NCBI GenBank assembly: GCA_037367405.1
Contig: JAZKJV010005763.1
Coordinates: 62,001 to 126,000, forward strand
Direction: 5' to 3'
DNA from: Ottelia alismoides
Taxonomy: Eukaryota > Streptophyta > Magnoliopsida > Alismatales > Hydrocharitaceae
DNA length: 64,000 nt
Shown here: piece by piece, positions 24,148 through 37,400 of the stretch
How the letters are laid out: the number at the start of each line of letters is the position of its first letter
How positions within the stretch are numbered: the first letter of the stretch is position 1
Position numbers and translations under genes: made by a program
The notes under the pieces: model-generated
Database searches by the model: none
The model's input: only the letters and a program-made list of their open reading frames with translations
Told to the model about the DNA's origin: nothing

Positions 24148-26438
24148 CCTCGGGGAGCCGCATTTTCTTCTTCATCTTTGGCACTTCCCCTCGTCTCCAA
24201 TGACCTCGTCCTATTTGTCTGAGTGACAGATGGCGTGAGAGAGAGTAGCAGCGAGGTTTTGAGTGACGGAATCCTTAGGTCCGGCGAGTTTCTCGCCGTG
24301 CTCTGCCGCAAGGTGAGCCCGAGCCTCTGGACCCGTCGATCCATCGAGGCAAAGACCCCCGGAGGTCGCTGACCTCCAGCCTAAACGAACCCCTACATCG
24401 GGTACCTTAGATAATCTTTAGTTCGCTTTAATTTCTTCTTTTTCGATTTCCGATCAACAACCCTTCATCGGACCATCCTACGTCATCGGACCATCCTTCC
24501 GTTGCTCCGACCACCCCATCACCTTCATGATACTCCTACCCACCTTCTATGCCCCTACACTCAGCCTGATTCACCCAGAAACAGGATATCAGCCTTCCTC
24601 CGTCGTCGCCTCGCCGGAAGGACCCGCTCTGCCTCGCCCCTTCACCCATTTCGTGCCTTAACAGGTCAAGGTATTTTGCATCGACCCAGCTGTCATCCTG
24701 TTCAGGTTTGAATGAAGAAGTGTCTCATCTGGAGGTCCAAACACCAGAGCACAGGAGCTCCAGGTGCCAGATGTCGCCGGGCCACTCCAGTTGTCCTTGG
24801 CCTCATCGGAGCACAGCAACAGTTGCAGATCGTCATCAGCTTCATTTTCCCCATTCCAGCAGCTTCAGAGGATGCTCCAGCAGCTCGTATCGATCAAGCG
24901 AAGCTCGCCGGAGGCGAGTTCTTTGCAGTTCTTCCTGGAGGTGCCTCCACTGTTGGATCGAGCCCAGTGCTAGTTCTGATCGTGACCCTTTATCTCTTGG
25001 GAGATCTCGACCGTCTGATCCATCTGAGGATCCTCTACCGCCATCCATCGCCGAGTCCATATCGCCCACTCACAACCGTCAGATCTTAAGTGGATAACAA
25101 TCGACCGTTGGATCTGTAATAAAAGGGGTAATTTACACGTAGGCCCCCTTTGCTTTTTGCATTTATTTTATAGTCTTGTAAATATTTTTTGCAGGTATTT
25201 TACTTTGGACATTTTGCACTTAGGACCTCGTGTTTCTTTTATTTGCAATTTAGTCCTTCTGTTCGTGGAGCACGTGGTTTAGCACGTGCCTTGTGGGTTA
25301 ATTGCACATTTCTTCCTGAGCTTTATTGTTGTTACTGTTTGAACTTTTATAAATAAGAATTGCATTTATGCCCCTACTTGTGTGCTTCACGTGCCGCCCT
25401 CGTACGATCTGGGCTTTTTGCATATTTGGCCCCACATTTCTAAAATGTGTTATCATTTGGCCCCTGAAATATAATTTCTTTACATATAGGTCCCTATGTG
25501 TTGTATGGTTTTGATTGGTTGAAATAAATATCAAATCTCACCCAAATTTCATGAAATTTGGAAATGTGGCTCCTGCCACTGTGTAAAAATTTCTGTGAAT
25601 TTTTGGCCATTTTTATTTTCATTTTCTATTTTTAAAAAAATTAAAAACCTCTGATTTTGCTTCTGTCTAATTTGAAAAATAAATTAAAAATATTAAAAAG
25701 CCTCTAAAAATTCTAAAAAAATTATCTAAGTTTGTTTTCATGTGTTCTTACTTCTTTCCAATTTTTGTTGTATTTGGATTTATAAAAACCCTAAAAATAA
25801 AAAAACTCTAAAAAACTTAGAAAAATCATTAAAAATTCTTATAAAATAAAAAAATGCAATTTCGGTTTCTTTAGTTAAATTTTTATTTTTGCTTTATCAT
25901 AAAATTGTTGCTCGAATTTTATATGCTACTTAGATATTTTTAAATAGCCTTTAGATTCTGGATGCACAGTTCCTTTGATTTTTGACTTTGTTTGTTTTTT
26001 TATAAAATTCATTAAAAATCAGAAAAATCTAAGAAAATATCAAAAATACATGAACATTTGTAAAACCAAAAAATATTTTAATTTTAATTTTCTGACATGT
26101 TTTTAGTGTTTAATAAATACTTGTTTATGCCTTTTTGCTTTCTTTTATTTATTTTTCTTAATTTTAAAAATTACAAAAAAAACCTAAAAACCACCAAAAA
26201 TATTTTATTTCTTTTGAGTCCCAACTACTTTGTAGGATTTCCCAATCCGTACTCCTTGTGTTCGACCCTGGTAGCTATACCAGGTAAAATAAAGTAACGA
26301 GACCACTATTGCTTTATTTGCTTGATTTTATATTTGGTGGTCCTCGAGTTTTCTTGTTGAGTGAGCTTCGCGGTTCGGGTCACAACGATCCTGGTTTTCA
26401 TACCTTTACCCGAATCGCGGGGATCTTTTCGCTCATCA

Positions 26439-28780
26439 CCTAACATCCCCTAGGGTTGTCTAATCTTTCATCCGTGCCTCCATCTTGGCCATCCATCGAT
26501 TCTTCCATATCAGTCGTCTAATCATCTCCCTCCGCTCATCTGGACTAATCATTTCTGCTCTCATCTCCATCTTTAGTTAACCCTCATCTAACAACTCTGA
26601 GCCTTTTATGCCACATGTTTCATCCTACCCGTAGGATGAAGCCAATCATGCTATTATGATTGTTTCCTCTTGTCGCTTCCCTATTCCTAGTATCGAGTCG
26701 AACAATCTAATCTCTGCCCCTCATTTGTGCTTCCATCTCAATCGTTGGATCATACAATCCAACAATGAAGCTTCATCATCATCCTCTGCAATGCCCTCTT
26801 CCAGTTGTTACACCTCGGCAATCACCACGCCCCTTCCTTTTTTGGTTGCCTCTCAGCATCACTTTTCCACGATTTAATGGCCCCTTGTCATATCCATTAC
26901 TCCCATTATTCCTATGCAGCCATTACTACCGTTATCATCACCTCTTTCTTCTCCAGATTGCCGTTGCAAATCACAACCTCCACTACTTGCAATGCCAGAG
27001 CTTCATCTATAAATCCCCCCTACCTCACTTTACCCCCGTCCACCATTCCACGGAGGAATCCCAAGGTCTCTCCTCCTCCCCATCATAGGGGGAGGACGAT
27101 AACCCATGGTCAGTTGACCATGTCACGGTTGCCCTGCCACCGCTGGAACTCCATGCTCCGACTGCGCATGACGAGCGACAACTCCAAGGATCGCCATGGT
27201 ACTCTACCTAAGCCCTCCACTCCGCCAATCACATGCTCCAATCAGGTACCTCCTCTCCTCATTTTCTATGTTTTTCTTCTTTTTATTTCGACGCACACAT
27301 ACACCTGCGCCTCCAATTCACTGTGACACCACCATCACGATACTCCATTGGTCCACGCTGACCCCTCCGCTTGCCATCTTCCTCCTCCCAAATATCCATC
27401 TACCCTAGATCGTCTCCTCCTCCCGAGGTGGAGGAGACTCCACTCTAGGAACTCCCCTGCTTTACTTCGATGCATGCCACTCACTCACTACGCTTCGATT
27501 ATCCACCCAACTAACATTTTGCATGTACACTCTTCAAATGCTGGACTTCGGGAGGAGCTCAGTTCTAGAGCTCTGCCTTTGGAGTGGCCTCTTCGGTAGA
27601 TGTCTCCAGTCAATCCTGCAACTTCTACGCAACTTAAGCATCAACGCCAAACCTCCAGGCATCTTCCTTGACTTCTGACAGCTCGGTCAATGGCAATAGA
27701 GCTCTGGCACCTCATCGGAGCTCTAAACGTGTCGCCTCCCTTCTGGTAGTGGATGAAGGCCAGAGCCTACAGTCACCATTAGATGGTGAACCTCCGGCAT
27801 CCATCCAACCGTTAGGACAACGCCACGTAGCCTACCGAAGCATGGAGTCTTGATGAGACCAAGCCTCATCCGAAGTACCCTCGAGTCACCACATGGCCCG
27901 AGGCACCTGCTTCGGTCACTAAACCTCCATACAACTAGATCCTTACTCCGAGCCTAGAGGTATGCGTGCCATACACGTGCACCTGGGTAAAAATGCAGAG
28001 TACAACCTACAGCTTTCAAAATTTGCAAAGAGGTCCCACCGAGGCGTGCGTGCCTCATATGTCACGCTTGAGTAAATTGCATAAATGCCATGTCGTCTAT
28101 CATGAATTAAATCCATGCCACTGCAAAGTATCTATATGCAATATTTATATTTATATTTTGCATTTTTTACTGCATTTATGCTCCTGGACTTTATTCATCA
28201 TAACTTGAGCATACAATCTCCGTTTCAGTTGATTTCAATTTCATTTGGATGCTTGTTTCATTCTTTACAATATGGCATTATTTATTTTATGTTTTGGCAT
28301 TTAAATAAACATGCTAAATTTTGAGGTATATTGTGTCTATTGCTCTTTGATTTGTAGTGCCATTAACTAATTTTAAGGCTCAAATCCCTATGAAATTACT
28401 CGACTTTTATTGCTCATTTATTTGTTACTTTTTTAGGGAATAATTGTAGATAATTGTTTTGCTTAGCATGGCATATTTTTTTGTTGCGCATGCACCTCAT
28501 TTTAAATTCATAAAACAAAAAAAATGCATGCATCATTTCTATGCTAGTTGCATGCCTTGTTATATTGTGTATTTGTGAATTTTGTTGTGTGCTGCATATG
28601 AAGACCAAGATTCATGAATTTCGATAAATAGATGAGGAGGCTCATGTCCCTGTGTTCGACGAAGGTATACTTACCAAGTTCAATTCTCCACATATTCAAG
28701 ATTGTGGGTTTTGATAGATCATTTATTGCCTTCCTATACTACAATATATCATCCTTAAGTGAGGTAGAAACGATTCATCA
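26439..28780 (+). repeat. LTR-like segment, probably a separate solo or partial LTR
   Basis: C- and pyrimidine-rich at first (26,439-27,900), then AT-rich. Near 28,647-28,660 it carries ccctgtgttcgacgaagg, the U5-like motif shared with other LTRs here, and cgattcatca at 28,771-28,780 resembles an LTR end. Frames of 60-173 codons (for example 26,805-27,326) are rich in P, S, T, H and overlap in several phases without any domain, so they look like composition effects of C-rich DNA. I see no internal region attached. Confidence 0.35.
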
Positions 28781-30298
28781 CGGTCCAGGTGCTCGCTCGT
28801 ACCATATATTATGACATCTTGATGCATTGTGGTGAGCACTAGGCATGCACTGGGTATGCACATGTACTCGCCAAGGTCCAAAATAGGATTTTTTGCAAGT
28901 TTATCAGGTTTTGAAGCTCTGTCAAACCTATAAACTTGCTGTAAAATCACTACAGGTCTTTAAAAGGATTGTTGAAGATCATACTTGAGATAGTAATTGT
29001 ATATCGAGTGATATGCCAGATAATTATGATATTGTCTGCATAAAAGCCAATAAATATATAATAAGCTACATAATATATTATATTTGACATGAAATTGATA
29101 AAATAGCAATAACAAACTGAAATATAATGTATGTAAATAATACACACTGGAGACAACAAAAAAGTTCATAAAAATGCAAATACAGTCTCTATTTTACTAG
29201 TAGAAAATATAATATGATTTTTTCTTTGCCCGAAAGATCTTTGAGATCATACTCTACTTAAATTTCTTATTTGTCTTTTTCATTTCCTTGAACCTTGCGT
29301 ACATTTGAGCTTCTTCTTTGGGATTAGTAACTTCCTCATCTTCCTCTTTTTCTTCATTCTCCTCTTGTTACATTGTTTACTTTTGTGACCCATAAGGAAA
29401 TTATATATAACATAGTAGAGAGGAAACCACTCTACTCACAAATACTTAGATTACACTTGAATTAAATTCTAAAATGTAGGTCATGAAATATTCTCGTAAC
29501 TTGGCATCGAAGAGGTTTTAAACCAGTTTGTTGATCCAATAAGATCAACAATCACTATTGTAAACGGGTGTCTCTTCGAACAACAATCAACCCACAATGT
29601 GTATCGAAATGAAATGCATGTGAGTCAAAAATTATTATAAGTCTACATAAATATGTGGAGGCATAAGTATGGTAGAGTGTTGAAATTGGGAAGAGAAACG
29701 AGGTAGAAAACTATTACTAATTATTTCTAATTAATAATATTTTTTGGATTTTTATATTTTTCTTATTTTATGTGCTTTTTTCATTATATTTAATTTTTGT
29801 GATTTTTTATTTATTTTTTACTTTTTTAAGTGTTTTTAGTTTATATTTTTTTATTAATTTTATGAATATTTATCTTATTATTGATTTTTTTTAAAATAGA
29901 GTATATAATAATAGATGTAGACAATATAAATAACATATATAAGTAATATTTTTTGGATTTTCAATATAAGTCCAATAAAGTCAAAATAAAGAAAATAAAA
30001 TGTTTTTAGGTTTTAAATATTTTTCTCTATTTTTGTAATTTTTGTGGTATTTTTTTAACTTTTGCTGGGTTTTTAATATTGAATATACATAAAATAATGA
30101 ATATAATAAATTGTGACTTGTTTGTGGTTTTAAAAATATCTATAAGGTCAAAATTAACCCTAGACTATTGTTAATATATGTTATATATAATAAAGAAAAT
30201 TCAGAAATAGAAAGATGTATTTTTGAATTTTCAAGAATTTTTTGCTAATTTTTATAATATTTATAGGAAATTGAAGTTTTTAGGTTTTATATTTTGTA
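28781..30298. other. AT-rich spacer with LTR-like remnant at right
   Basis: Mostly AT-rich and without a recognised gene apart from the short coding remnant at 29,254-29,367. From about 29,580 to 30,298 it resembles, at lower identity, 1,560-2,330 and 31,820-32,560, so it is probably another member of the antisense LTR-like family adjoining R2. Confidence 0.4.
29254..29367 (-). pseudogene. Unrecognised C-terminal coding remnant, acidic then basic
   Basis: One minus-strand frame reads an acidic run (QEENEEKEEDEEV), then TNPKEEAQMYARFKEM and a lysine-rich end KKTNKKFK before a TAG stop at 29,254-29,256. Biased coding-like composition over 37 codons in AT-rich noncoding DNA suggests the last exon or end of a real protein, perhaps a host gene piece captured by a transposon. 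No start, no splice sites that I would trust, and no family recognised. Confidence 0.25.
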
Positions 30299-32589
30299 CT
30301 TCTTTGTGATTTATGGTTATGTGATACATCATACTAAACCTAACTAATATATTTTTTGCAGTTTTTGGAGAGATATTGAAATTTTTAAGGATTTATAATT
30401 GATAAATGGGGAAAATAAACATCGTTTTGTATTTTTAAAATATGAAAATAGGTTTAAATGCCAAATAAAATTTATATGTGAAATAACTATGTTTCAGGCA
30501 TCTATCCTGATTTTCCTCTAATTTTTTACATAAGGAAAAATTTAATAAAAAGTAAATACAAAAAATAAAATATACACCCGAATCAGGACCTTTTTCAATT
30601 CAAATAAACTAAGGATGGTTTTATGAACCATTACGCAATATCCATGTCTAAACTTGGAAAATATCCAAGGTTTAAAATATTCCAACGTTTAGCAGGTGCA
30701 TACATGCAAATACTAAAGAGTTCAAGGGTCCCAATGAAAAATATCCAAAATATTTTCCATATTAAACTATATTTACAATAATTTAAAATAAATACAAAAG
30801 CATAGAGGCGATCTAGTGGCAGATGTACACCACTTAAACACATCGGTGGCCATGATGAGGTAATGCTTTTCCTATTCTCGATAGCCTAGATTAGATTTGG
30901 GATGTGTTCTTTGTCTCATAGTTCTAGAGGGGCCTGGAAGAACGTGAAAGAACATCGTCTAGTGCTCGTTCCATAATATCTCCATCCTCCGACCACCTCG
31001 TAGGTTCCTCGGTGGTTAAAAATGACCATGGGGTCCTTTCGCAGCTCTAGCTGATCTCAAAGATGATCTAACCTCACTAATCGAGGCTTGGAGGTTCTGG
31101 GTGGCTTGGGTCACTTGGGGCTTCTATCCTTGACGTAATTCACCCCCAGATGGGTTCTCAAGAGTTGGAACCTGCACAAAAGATGCCAAGCTTAAGGGGA
31201 TTCTCATCGACTCTAGATTGAAGCTGAAAAGCAAAGAGGATGAAGGTGTGGAGGTCTTTGGTGATGCAGTGGAAGAGGAGTTTGGATTCCTCAATCTCAG
31301 CAAGATCGAGGGTGTTTGATGGTTCGTTGGATGGAGAACGTGAAGATGAAGACGATGGAGTGATAATATGAATCGGAACAAGGCTTGTTCTCAGTTGAAA
31401 AAGGGCCAAACCCTAGAGTTATGATGAACTACAATTTTTGGATTGCGCAAAACAAGATGAAATTATCAAAAATAAACAACAGGGCAACACTAGGAACTAC
31501 TTTGCGGGTCTAAAAGTCTAAATTAACAAATCTAACCTGGTCGAGGGACCTGGGAGCAGATGGACCTGGCAGAGCTCACCGTCGGTGTCTAGATATCACC
31601 TTTCCTCCTATACCTCGCTGTCGAACCTTGGGGTAAACCTTCCTGTCACTAAGGGCACGCTCCAACTACTCATTCTTGGGGTTACGAGGGATGGAAGTAG
31701 ATCAAAGTGGAATGGAAGACCTGGGTAGGTGACCACTCAAGATTGATCTGTCACTCCTAATAAAGCTAGAATGACAATCAATGTGATGATCATTCTCAAA
31801 TTAATCAACAGTTAACCGACAATATGATGAAGAAATTAATGCAATGTAGATGTGTCTTAAAAATTTATTATATCTCCGCAATAAATGTGTATAGGGTAAG
31901 TATGGTGGAGTGTCGATCCTAAGGAGCAAGTTGGCATAGATTCAGAAACAAAAATTAATTATTGCTAATTAGTACCGATTTCTTGTTAATTTTATGTTTG
32001 TCCTTTTCTTTTTAATTTTTTTGTTGGTTTTAATAATATTTAATTTCTATGGATTTTAAATTGTTTAAAATTATATTTTATTTTAAATTTTGATATTTTT
32101 ATTTTTCTAGTTTTCAAAATAAAAAATAATTATATATAGTAATATAGATGTTATAGATAATATAGGTAATATATGAGATATATAGTAGATATAGGATATT
32201 ATATTTTTAAATATATCAAGATATAGTCAAAATATAGGAACTAAAATATTTTTGTTGTTTTCGTATTTTCTATGCATTTAATAATTTTAATAAAATTCTT
32301 GCTAATTTTAGGTATTTTAAATTATTAAATATAGTAAAATAGTACACGTATTAATTATCTGAGATTGTTTTAGGTTTAGTAAATATAAATAAATCCCAAA
32401 TTTATCTAAAACTACTTTTAATAAATAGTATATATGTAATATAGAAAATTAAGAAATAGAAAGATATATTTTTGGATTGTTCTTTGATTGATATTAATTT
32501 ATATAAGGTTTTTAGGGTTTTCTGATATTTTTTAGTTTTAAAATTTGTATTTTTAGGGATTTTTGGATATGTGGTAATATATAATAAGG
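30299..32589 (-). repeat. Antisense LTR-like noncoding segment (R2)
   Basis: Counterpart of 1-2,339. No gene is seen. It holds an AT-rich start, a GC-richer middle (30,800-31,780) and an AT-rich end. The overlapping minus frames at 31,124-31,409 come from the GC-richer patch, are not intact in R1 and show no domain. Confidence 0.4.
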
Positions 32590-32950
32590 GTTTGATGGGG
32601 TTACCCCTGGGGGATAGTCAACGAGCTGCCCGAGCACCATTTTTTGGTGATTTTTTAAATAATTTTGCAAAATATCACTATTTATATTCATCTATATATC
32701 CCTCCAATATGCCATTCAATTTTCGTCAGAAACAGAGACTCATATGCCCTCCTTCTATTACAAGTCGATTACAACAATATTTAGACAGTTAAAATTACTT
32801 GTTCTAGATGGAGGGCATAGGAGTCTCTATTTCTAACGAAATTCGAATTACATATTGGAGGGATATAAATATATGAATGTATATGTCGATATTTTTCAAA
32901 AAAAATTACGAAAAAAGGTTTGGGGGCAACCCCATTTTTTAATATAATAA
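32590..32950. repeat. Long imperfect inverted repeat (foldback), R2 copy
   Basis: Homologue of 2,340-2,715. The central arms around atgccctccttcta and tagatggagggcat are kept, as are the outer ggggttaccc and ggggcaacccc strings. One core base has changed in the right arm (tagaagg to tagatgg), so pairing has weakened slightly since duplication. Confidence 0.68.
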
Positions 32951-35484
32951 TATAACTAATATATATTTTCAGAATTTTGGCAATTTTTTTTCTAATTTTT
33001 TGGTTTTTTATATTTAAACAAGATGAAAATGCATCTTTTGTATTTCTAATAAATAAAAAATAACTAAAATGTCAAATAAAATTTGAGCATGTATAAGCAT
33101 CATATCAGGCACTTAGATTAGTTTTCCTATAATTTTTTTGGTAATAAAAATATCTATAATAATAAATATACACAAAAATAAAAGTCACAGTCTAGAGGGG
33201 CCTAAATGCAGTTTTAATAAACTTTAGATCAATTTACTAATAGGTCCATAAACTACAGGAATGTTCATGCAAAAATCACAACACCTCATGTGGTGATACA
33301 CGTGAGGCAGAGGGAATAATAATAATAAAACAAAATTTCAAATCCAAGTTGCAATTCTTCCATAAATATACAAGTACTTTAACTATTTCAACATTGAATA
33401 AAAAAAGAAAAAGGTGTGAGGGGCTTTGTGCAATATGTCCCTTACGAGCGCATCGATGAGCGATCCTAATATGCTTACTTAATCGATTGACGCTCTAGAT
33501 CACTCTATAACACTTCGTTGGTGTGTGATCCAAATCAAATTAGCAGCTCGATCAGATGGCTGACGGTTGAAGCGATCCAACAACTCCAAAAAGAACAGGA
33601 GCGGAGGATAGATCCAACAATAGTTGCTCTTCCCCAAGAACGGGGAAGAACATCTCTTTGGTTGAGATTTGTTTCTTCGATTCTTCCTCCTCCTAGTTCC
33701 TCTCTCTCTATTGGGATACTCAATCTGATCAACGAGATGTTCCACAGTAGATGGTACTCTCAGATGGGTCAGCATCCCATTGATAGGGACCTGGAAGCTT
33801 GTGGCAGTGCAAGAACTTGGAGGTTCCTGTGCAAGTTTGAAATCGACCCAGGAGGGGTCCTTTGAAGATTTATCCTATACGGTCAGAAACATGGATGAAG
33901 AGAGAAGGCATATGCCCTTTTATTGGGCAAAAGAGAGTCAGACTGAGGTGGTATGTGGTGCCACCGGCAAGTGGCAGAGATGGAGACGTGGAACCTCGAT
34001 CTGAGAACTATCAAGGGTGATTTGTATGGATGAATTGATGGAGAATATGCTGGGGGAGAAGGGGAGGTTCTATATGGGTCAAAACAAAGGTCGATTTCTA
34101 ATGGATAGTGATCAGAGCCAGAGCTCGGGCGTACTCTAAGATTGGAATTTCATCTAAAAAATGAGCTAATAGCATGAAATAAAAGACAGAAATAAAAGCA
34201 TGGACAAAGCTACACTAAGAATGCGATTAAAGGACAACTCATACATGGTCGGAGATTAGGGAGCAGAGAATCGCACAGAGAAGCTTCCGGTGATGGGTGG
34301 ATCACTTTGATAAAGCCAAAGCCACACCTTGAATCCGTCGAAGACCCTCCTGTCACCAAGGTCTACACGTATGAGGTGGATTTAAGGGGTTAAGACTCAA
34401 GAAGGATCAAAAGGGAAAAAATAGTGATGTATTATTTATTAACATGTGTGATCAACCATATCGTGAAGATGATGGTGTGAAGGAGAAGAGGAGATTGTGA
34501 GGTCTAGAATGTAGGTGCAGAAGAGGATGATGTGGGCTTCAGAGTAGTGGGATGCTCGAGGAAGAAGAGGGAATGGAGGATGGTAAAGAAAATGGATAAG
34601 AGGGGGGCACTCGTGACTCTAACAGTGGTCAAAGTAGAGGCAAGGCAGTTGACCTAGGGGTCAACTTTCCTTGAGTTCTGATTGGTCCACATGGACCAAG
34701 TCATGACAAAAATTAAATAAAATTATGCATTAAATGAATAAAAAATAGTAAATAATTTTATGAAATAAAACTCTAAACATGAAAAATGTTTCTTATTTTT
34801 CAAACTATTTTATGGTGTTTTTCTTTATTTTCATCCTTATTTATAGGATGTTAATATTTAAAAAATAATAAATAATTTTATTAGATAAAGGTATATTTTT
34901 CTATATTTTCGGTATTTATATTTTATTTTGTATATTTAATTTTATTATAATATTCATATATTCTATATATTTATAATATAATACACATTTACTTATTTTT
35001 ATTTCATTTTTATGAATTTATTTACATACATAAATAAATACATGTATGTTCATTATTGTAATAGTATTCCTATATATTTTGATGTATTATTTATTTCAAA
35101 TGTATTTTAATTTTTTTATTTTATGTTTATATTTTTAATATGTTTTAAATAATATTTACATTTATGTAAAAATATGAGATGAGTAAAAATATAGAGAATA
35201 AAATTTACATATATATTGTACTATGGGACCCCAGAAAGCCGTCTTTTGTATTTTAACTCCATTTTTAATGAAACCAAATTCATTAAATATATAATTTAAT
35301 TTAAAATACAATGCATGTGAAGTTCGTTTTGCAACTTTTTATTCTATGTGTCCCACTTGCAAAGTGCATCATTTTTATGGGCAATTATTTTTTTATTAAT
35401 TTTCAATATATTTTTATATACAAGTTTCATGTTGAAAAATTTATTATTTGCAGCATGTAAAATATAGAATAAAATGTGTAAAAA
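32951..35484 (-). repeat. Antisense LTR-like noncoding segment (R2)
   Basis: Counterpart of 2,716-5,244, with the same AT-rich flanks and GC-richer centre (33,420-34,690). The 115-codon frame at 33,518-33,865 is not conserved in R1 and has no domain, so no gene is called. Confidence 0.4.
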
Positions 35485-35568
35485 TTGGTATTTTTGGTAT
35501 ATAGAATTAGGGTTTTACATACAATATCTAGCCCTTATCTCCCCCTACTTTATTTCTTGTCGACCAAG

Positions 35569-37400
35569 TCAATATTGATTATCATGACCAACTATCAGCA
35601 TGTCATCCACGTAAATCAACAAGATAGTGAACTTGCCATTGGGAAGACATCGAACATACACACATGGATCCGATGTAGTCCTCTTGAAGTTCTGCTTCAT
35701 CATGAAAGCATCAAACTTCATGTACCATTGTCTAGGGGCTTGCTTCAACCCACATAGACTCTTCCTCAGCCTGCAAACCATATGCTCTTTCCCCTTTTCC
35801 TGATATCCATGTTGATGCTCCATGTAGATCTCTTCCTGCAGATCACCATGAAGAAAGGTTGTATTCACGTCCATCTGCTCTTGCTCAAGGTCTAGGCTTG
35901 CAACAAGATCTAGTACCACTCTCACAGAATTCATCTTCACAAGTGGTGAGAAGATCTCATCATAGTCCATGCCCTCTTTCTGGATGAATCCCTTCACAAC
36001 CAATATGGCCTTGTACTTCAGTTGCTTGTCACCATCATCTGATTTCAGCTTGTAGACCCACTTGTTCTTAAGCACACTCTTGCCTACATGAAGCTCAACA
36101 AGATCATAAGTATGACAAAGACTACATCTCTTCATTGATTGCATTCTGACAATGATCTCTCTCCTTATGCTCTTGTGCCTCCTCAAAATTACATGGCTCA
36201 TCAAGATCAGTCAGCATCGCGTACTGCGAAGTAGGATAGCAGGATGATGGCTTATGTGCCCTCCCAGATCTCCTGAATTGAGGCTCTGTTGCATCTGCTT
36301 CTTCATGAGGTTGCTCCCCCTGCCCAAGATCCCTTGGACCAGCATCAATAGGGTCTGCATCTTTCTCATGTTGTTGTGATTGTGCATCTTCTCTGTCTGT
36401 ACGTCGTACTGGAGAAGAATATGAGTCCTCATTGTTGTCATCATCCATAGTAATCCCATCTAAGTCACCATCACCATTGTCATCCTCAGCCAAAGTCTGG
36501 TTCTCATAAAAAATCACATTTTTATTCCTAGTGATGGACTTCTTCTATTGATCCCAAAGTTAGTATCCAAACTCCTGATCTCCATAGCCAACAAAAATGT
36601 AGGGCATTGCCTTGTCATCAAGCTTCTTCCATTGTTCCTTTGGTATAAATGCATAGGTTTCGCATGCGAACACCCTCATATGAGAATATGAGGGATCTTT
36701 CCCGGACCATACACACTTAGGGACCTGAAAATTTAAGGGAACAGATGGAGATCAATTGATCAAATTGCATACGGTCTGAACCGCCTCAGCCCGAAAGGTC
36801 TTAGGCAACTTCGTTATCTTCAGCAAGCAGCGGACTCTCTTTACAATGGTCCTATTCATCTATTTAGCGACACCATTGTGCTGGGTTGTGCCGAGCTCTG
36901 TCTTTTCATGCATGATCTAGTCCTCTGCACAGTAGCTCTGGAAGATGTGAGAGGTGTAATCCCGTCCATTATCTGTGCGCAGACACTAAACACTTTGTTT
37001 GTCTCGTGCTCCATCATGCATGAAATTTCCTGAAGCAATCAAAGACTTGATCATTCGTCCTCAGCATATAAACCCACATCTTTCTTGATGCATCATCAAT
37101 GAAGGTCGCAAAATACCATTTTCCACCCAAAGATGTTATGTCTATGGGACCACACACATCAGAGTGAATCAACTGCAGAAGGTCTTCATTTACCTTTGAT
37201 CTAGCCTTGAAAGGTGAACACTTGTTCTTTCCAACCTCACGGGAATCACAAGGTGATAGTGTGATGTTATTGTGACATGGAATCAACTCCTTCCTGCTCA
37301 GAAGCTGTAAGCCCTTTTGTCTCATATGTCCAAGTCGACGATGGCAGAGCTCCGACATATCAGCCTCACTCGCATGTAGGTTGTTGTCCATGACCTTCAC
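35569..37400 (-). pseudogene. Ty1/copia pol remnant (integrase to reverse transcriptase), R2 copy
   Basis: Better preserved than R1. Minus-strand 37,014-37,400 (128 codons) holds the GAG-pre-integrase motif HRRLGHMRQKGL and the integrase core (HSDVCGPI, TFIDDASRKMWVY). After a frameshift near 37,020 come the integrase remainder and the charged linker (36,122-36,517, RRSGRAHKPSSCYP). The reverse transcriptase frame (35,569-36,204, 211 codons) has NKWVYKLKSDDG, VVKGFIQKEGMDYDEIFSP, TTFLHGDLQEEIYME, CGLKQAPRQWYMKFD and the catalytic YVDDMLIVG. It stops right after YVDD, and purine-rich DNA (aaagtagggggag, antisense) follows at about 35,545. The RT C-terminus, RNase H, gag and protease are missing, so the element cannot move itself. 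Confidence 0.92.

Larger units (their letters stand above)
14331..26438 (+). mobile_element. Non-autonomous Ty3/gypsy (Athila/Tat-like) LTR retrotransposon
   Basis: Two long direct repeats (14,331-17,225 and the matching part of 23,106-26,438) flank an internal region of about 5.9 kb. The complete 3' LTR starts TGATGAG and ends CTCATCA, a perfect short inverted repeat, and is preceded by the polypurine tract aaagtatagggggg. Directly after the 5' LTR lies a decayed primer-binding site resembling the complement of the tRNA-Asp 3' end, as in Athila/Tat elements. The internal region holds a T-rich leader, a gag-like coding region with stops, and a hairpin array, but no protease, reverse transcriptase, RNase H or integrase motif. 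It would have depended on an autonomous relative. The 5' LTR lacks its first ~442 bases and no target-site duplication is found. Confidence 0.85.
23106..26438 (+). repeat. Full-length 3' LTR (3,333 bp)
   Basis: Starts TGATGAG right after the polypurine tract and ends CTCATCA, a perfect terminal inverted repeat. From 23,550 on it matches the 5' LTR remnant with scattered substitutions and small indels. Notable parts are a (CT)n run at 23,519-23,537, the TATA at 24,141, an AATAAA near 25,119 and the U5-like gtgttcgaccctgg near 26,258. The next bases (cctaa) are not found before the 5' LTR, so no target duplication remains. Confidence 0.88.

Noticed and set aside
26656..27599. Cluster of overlapping 60-173 codon frames
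   Set aside because: Several phases are open at once in C-rich DNA, composition is P/S/T/H, and no domain or conserved partner is seen.
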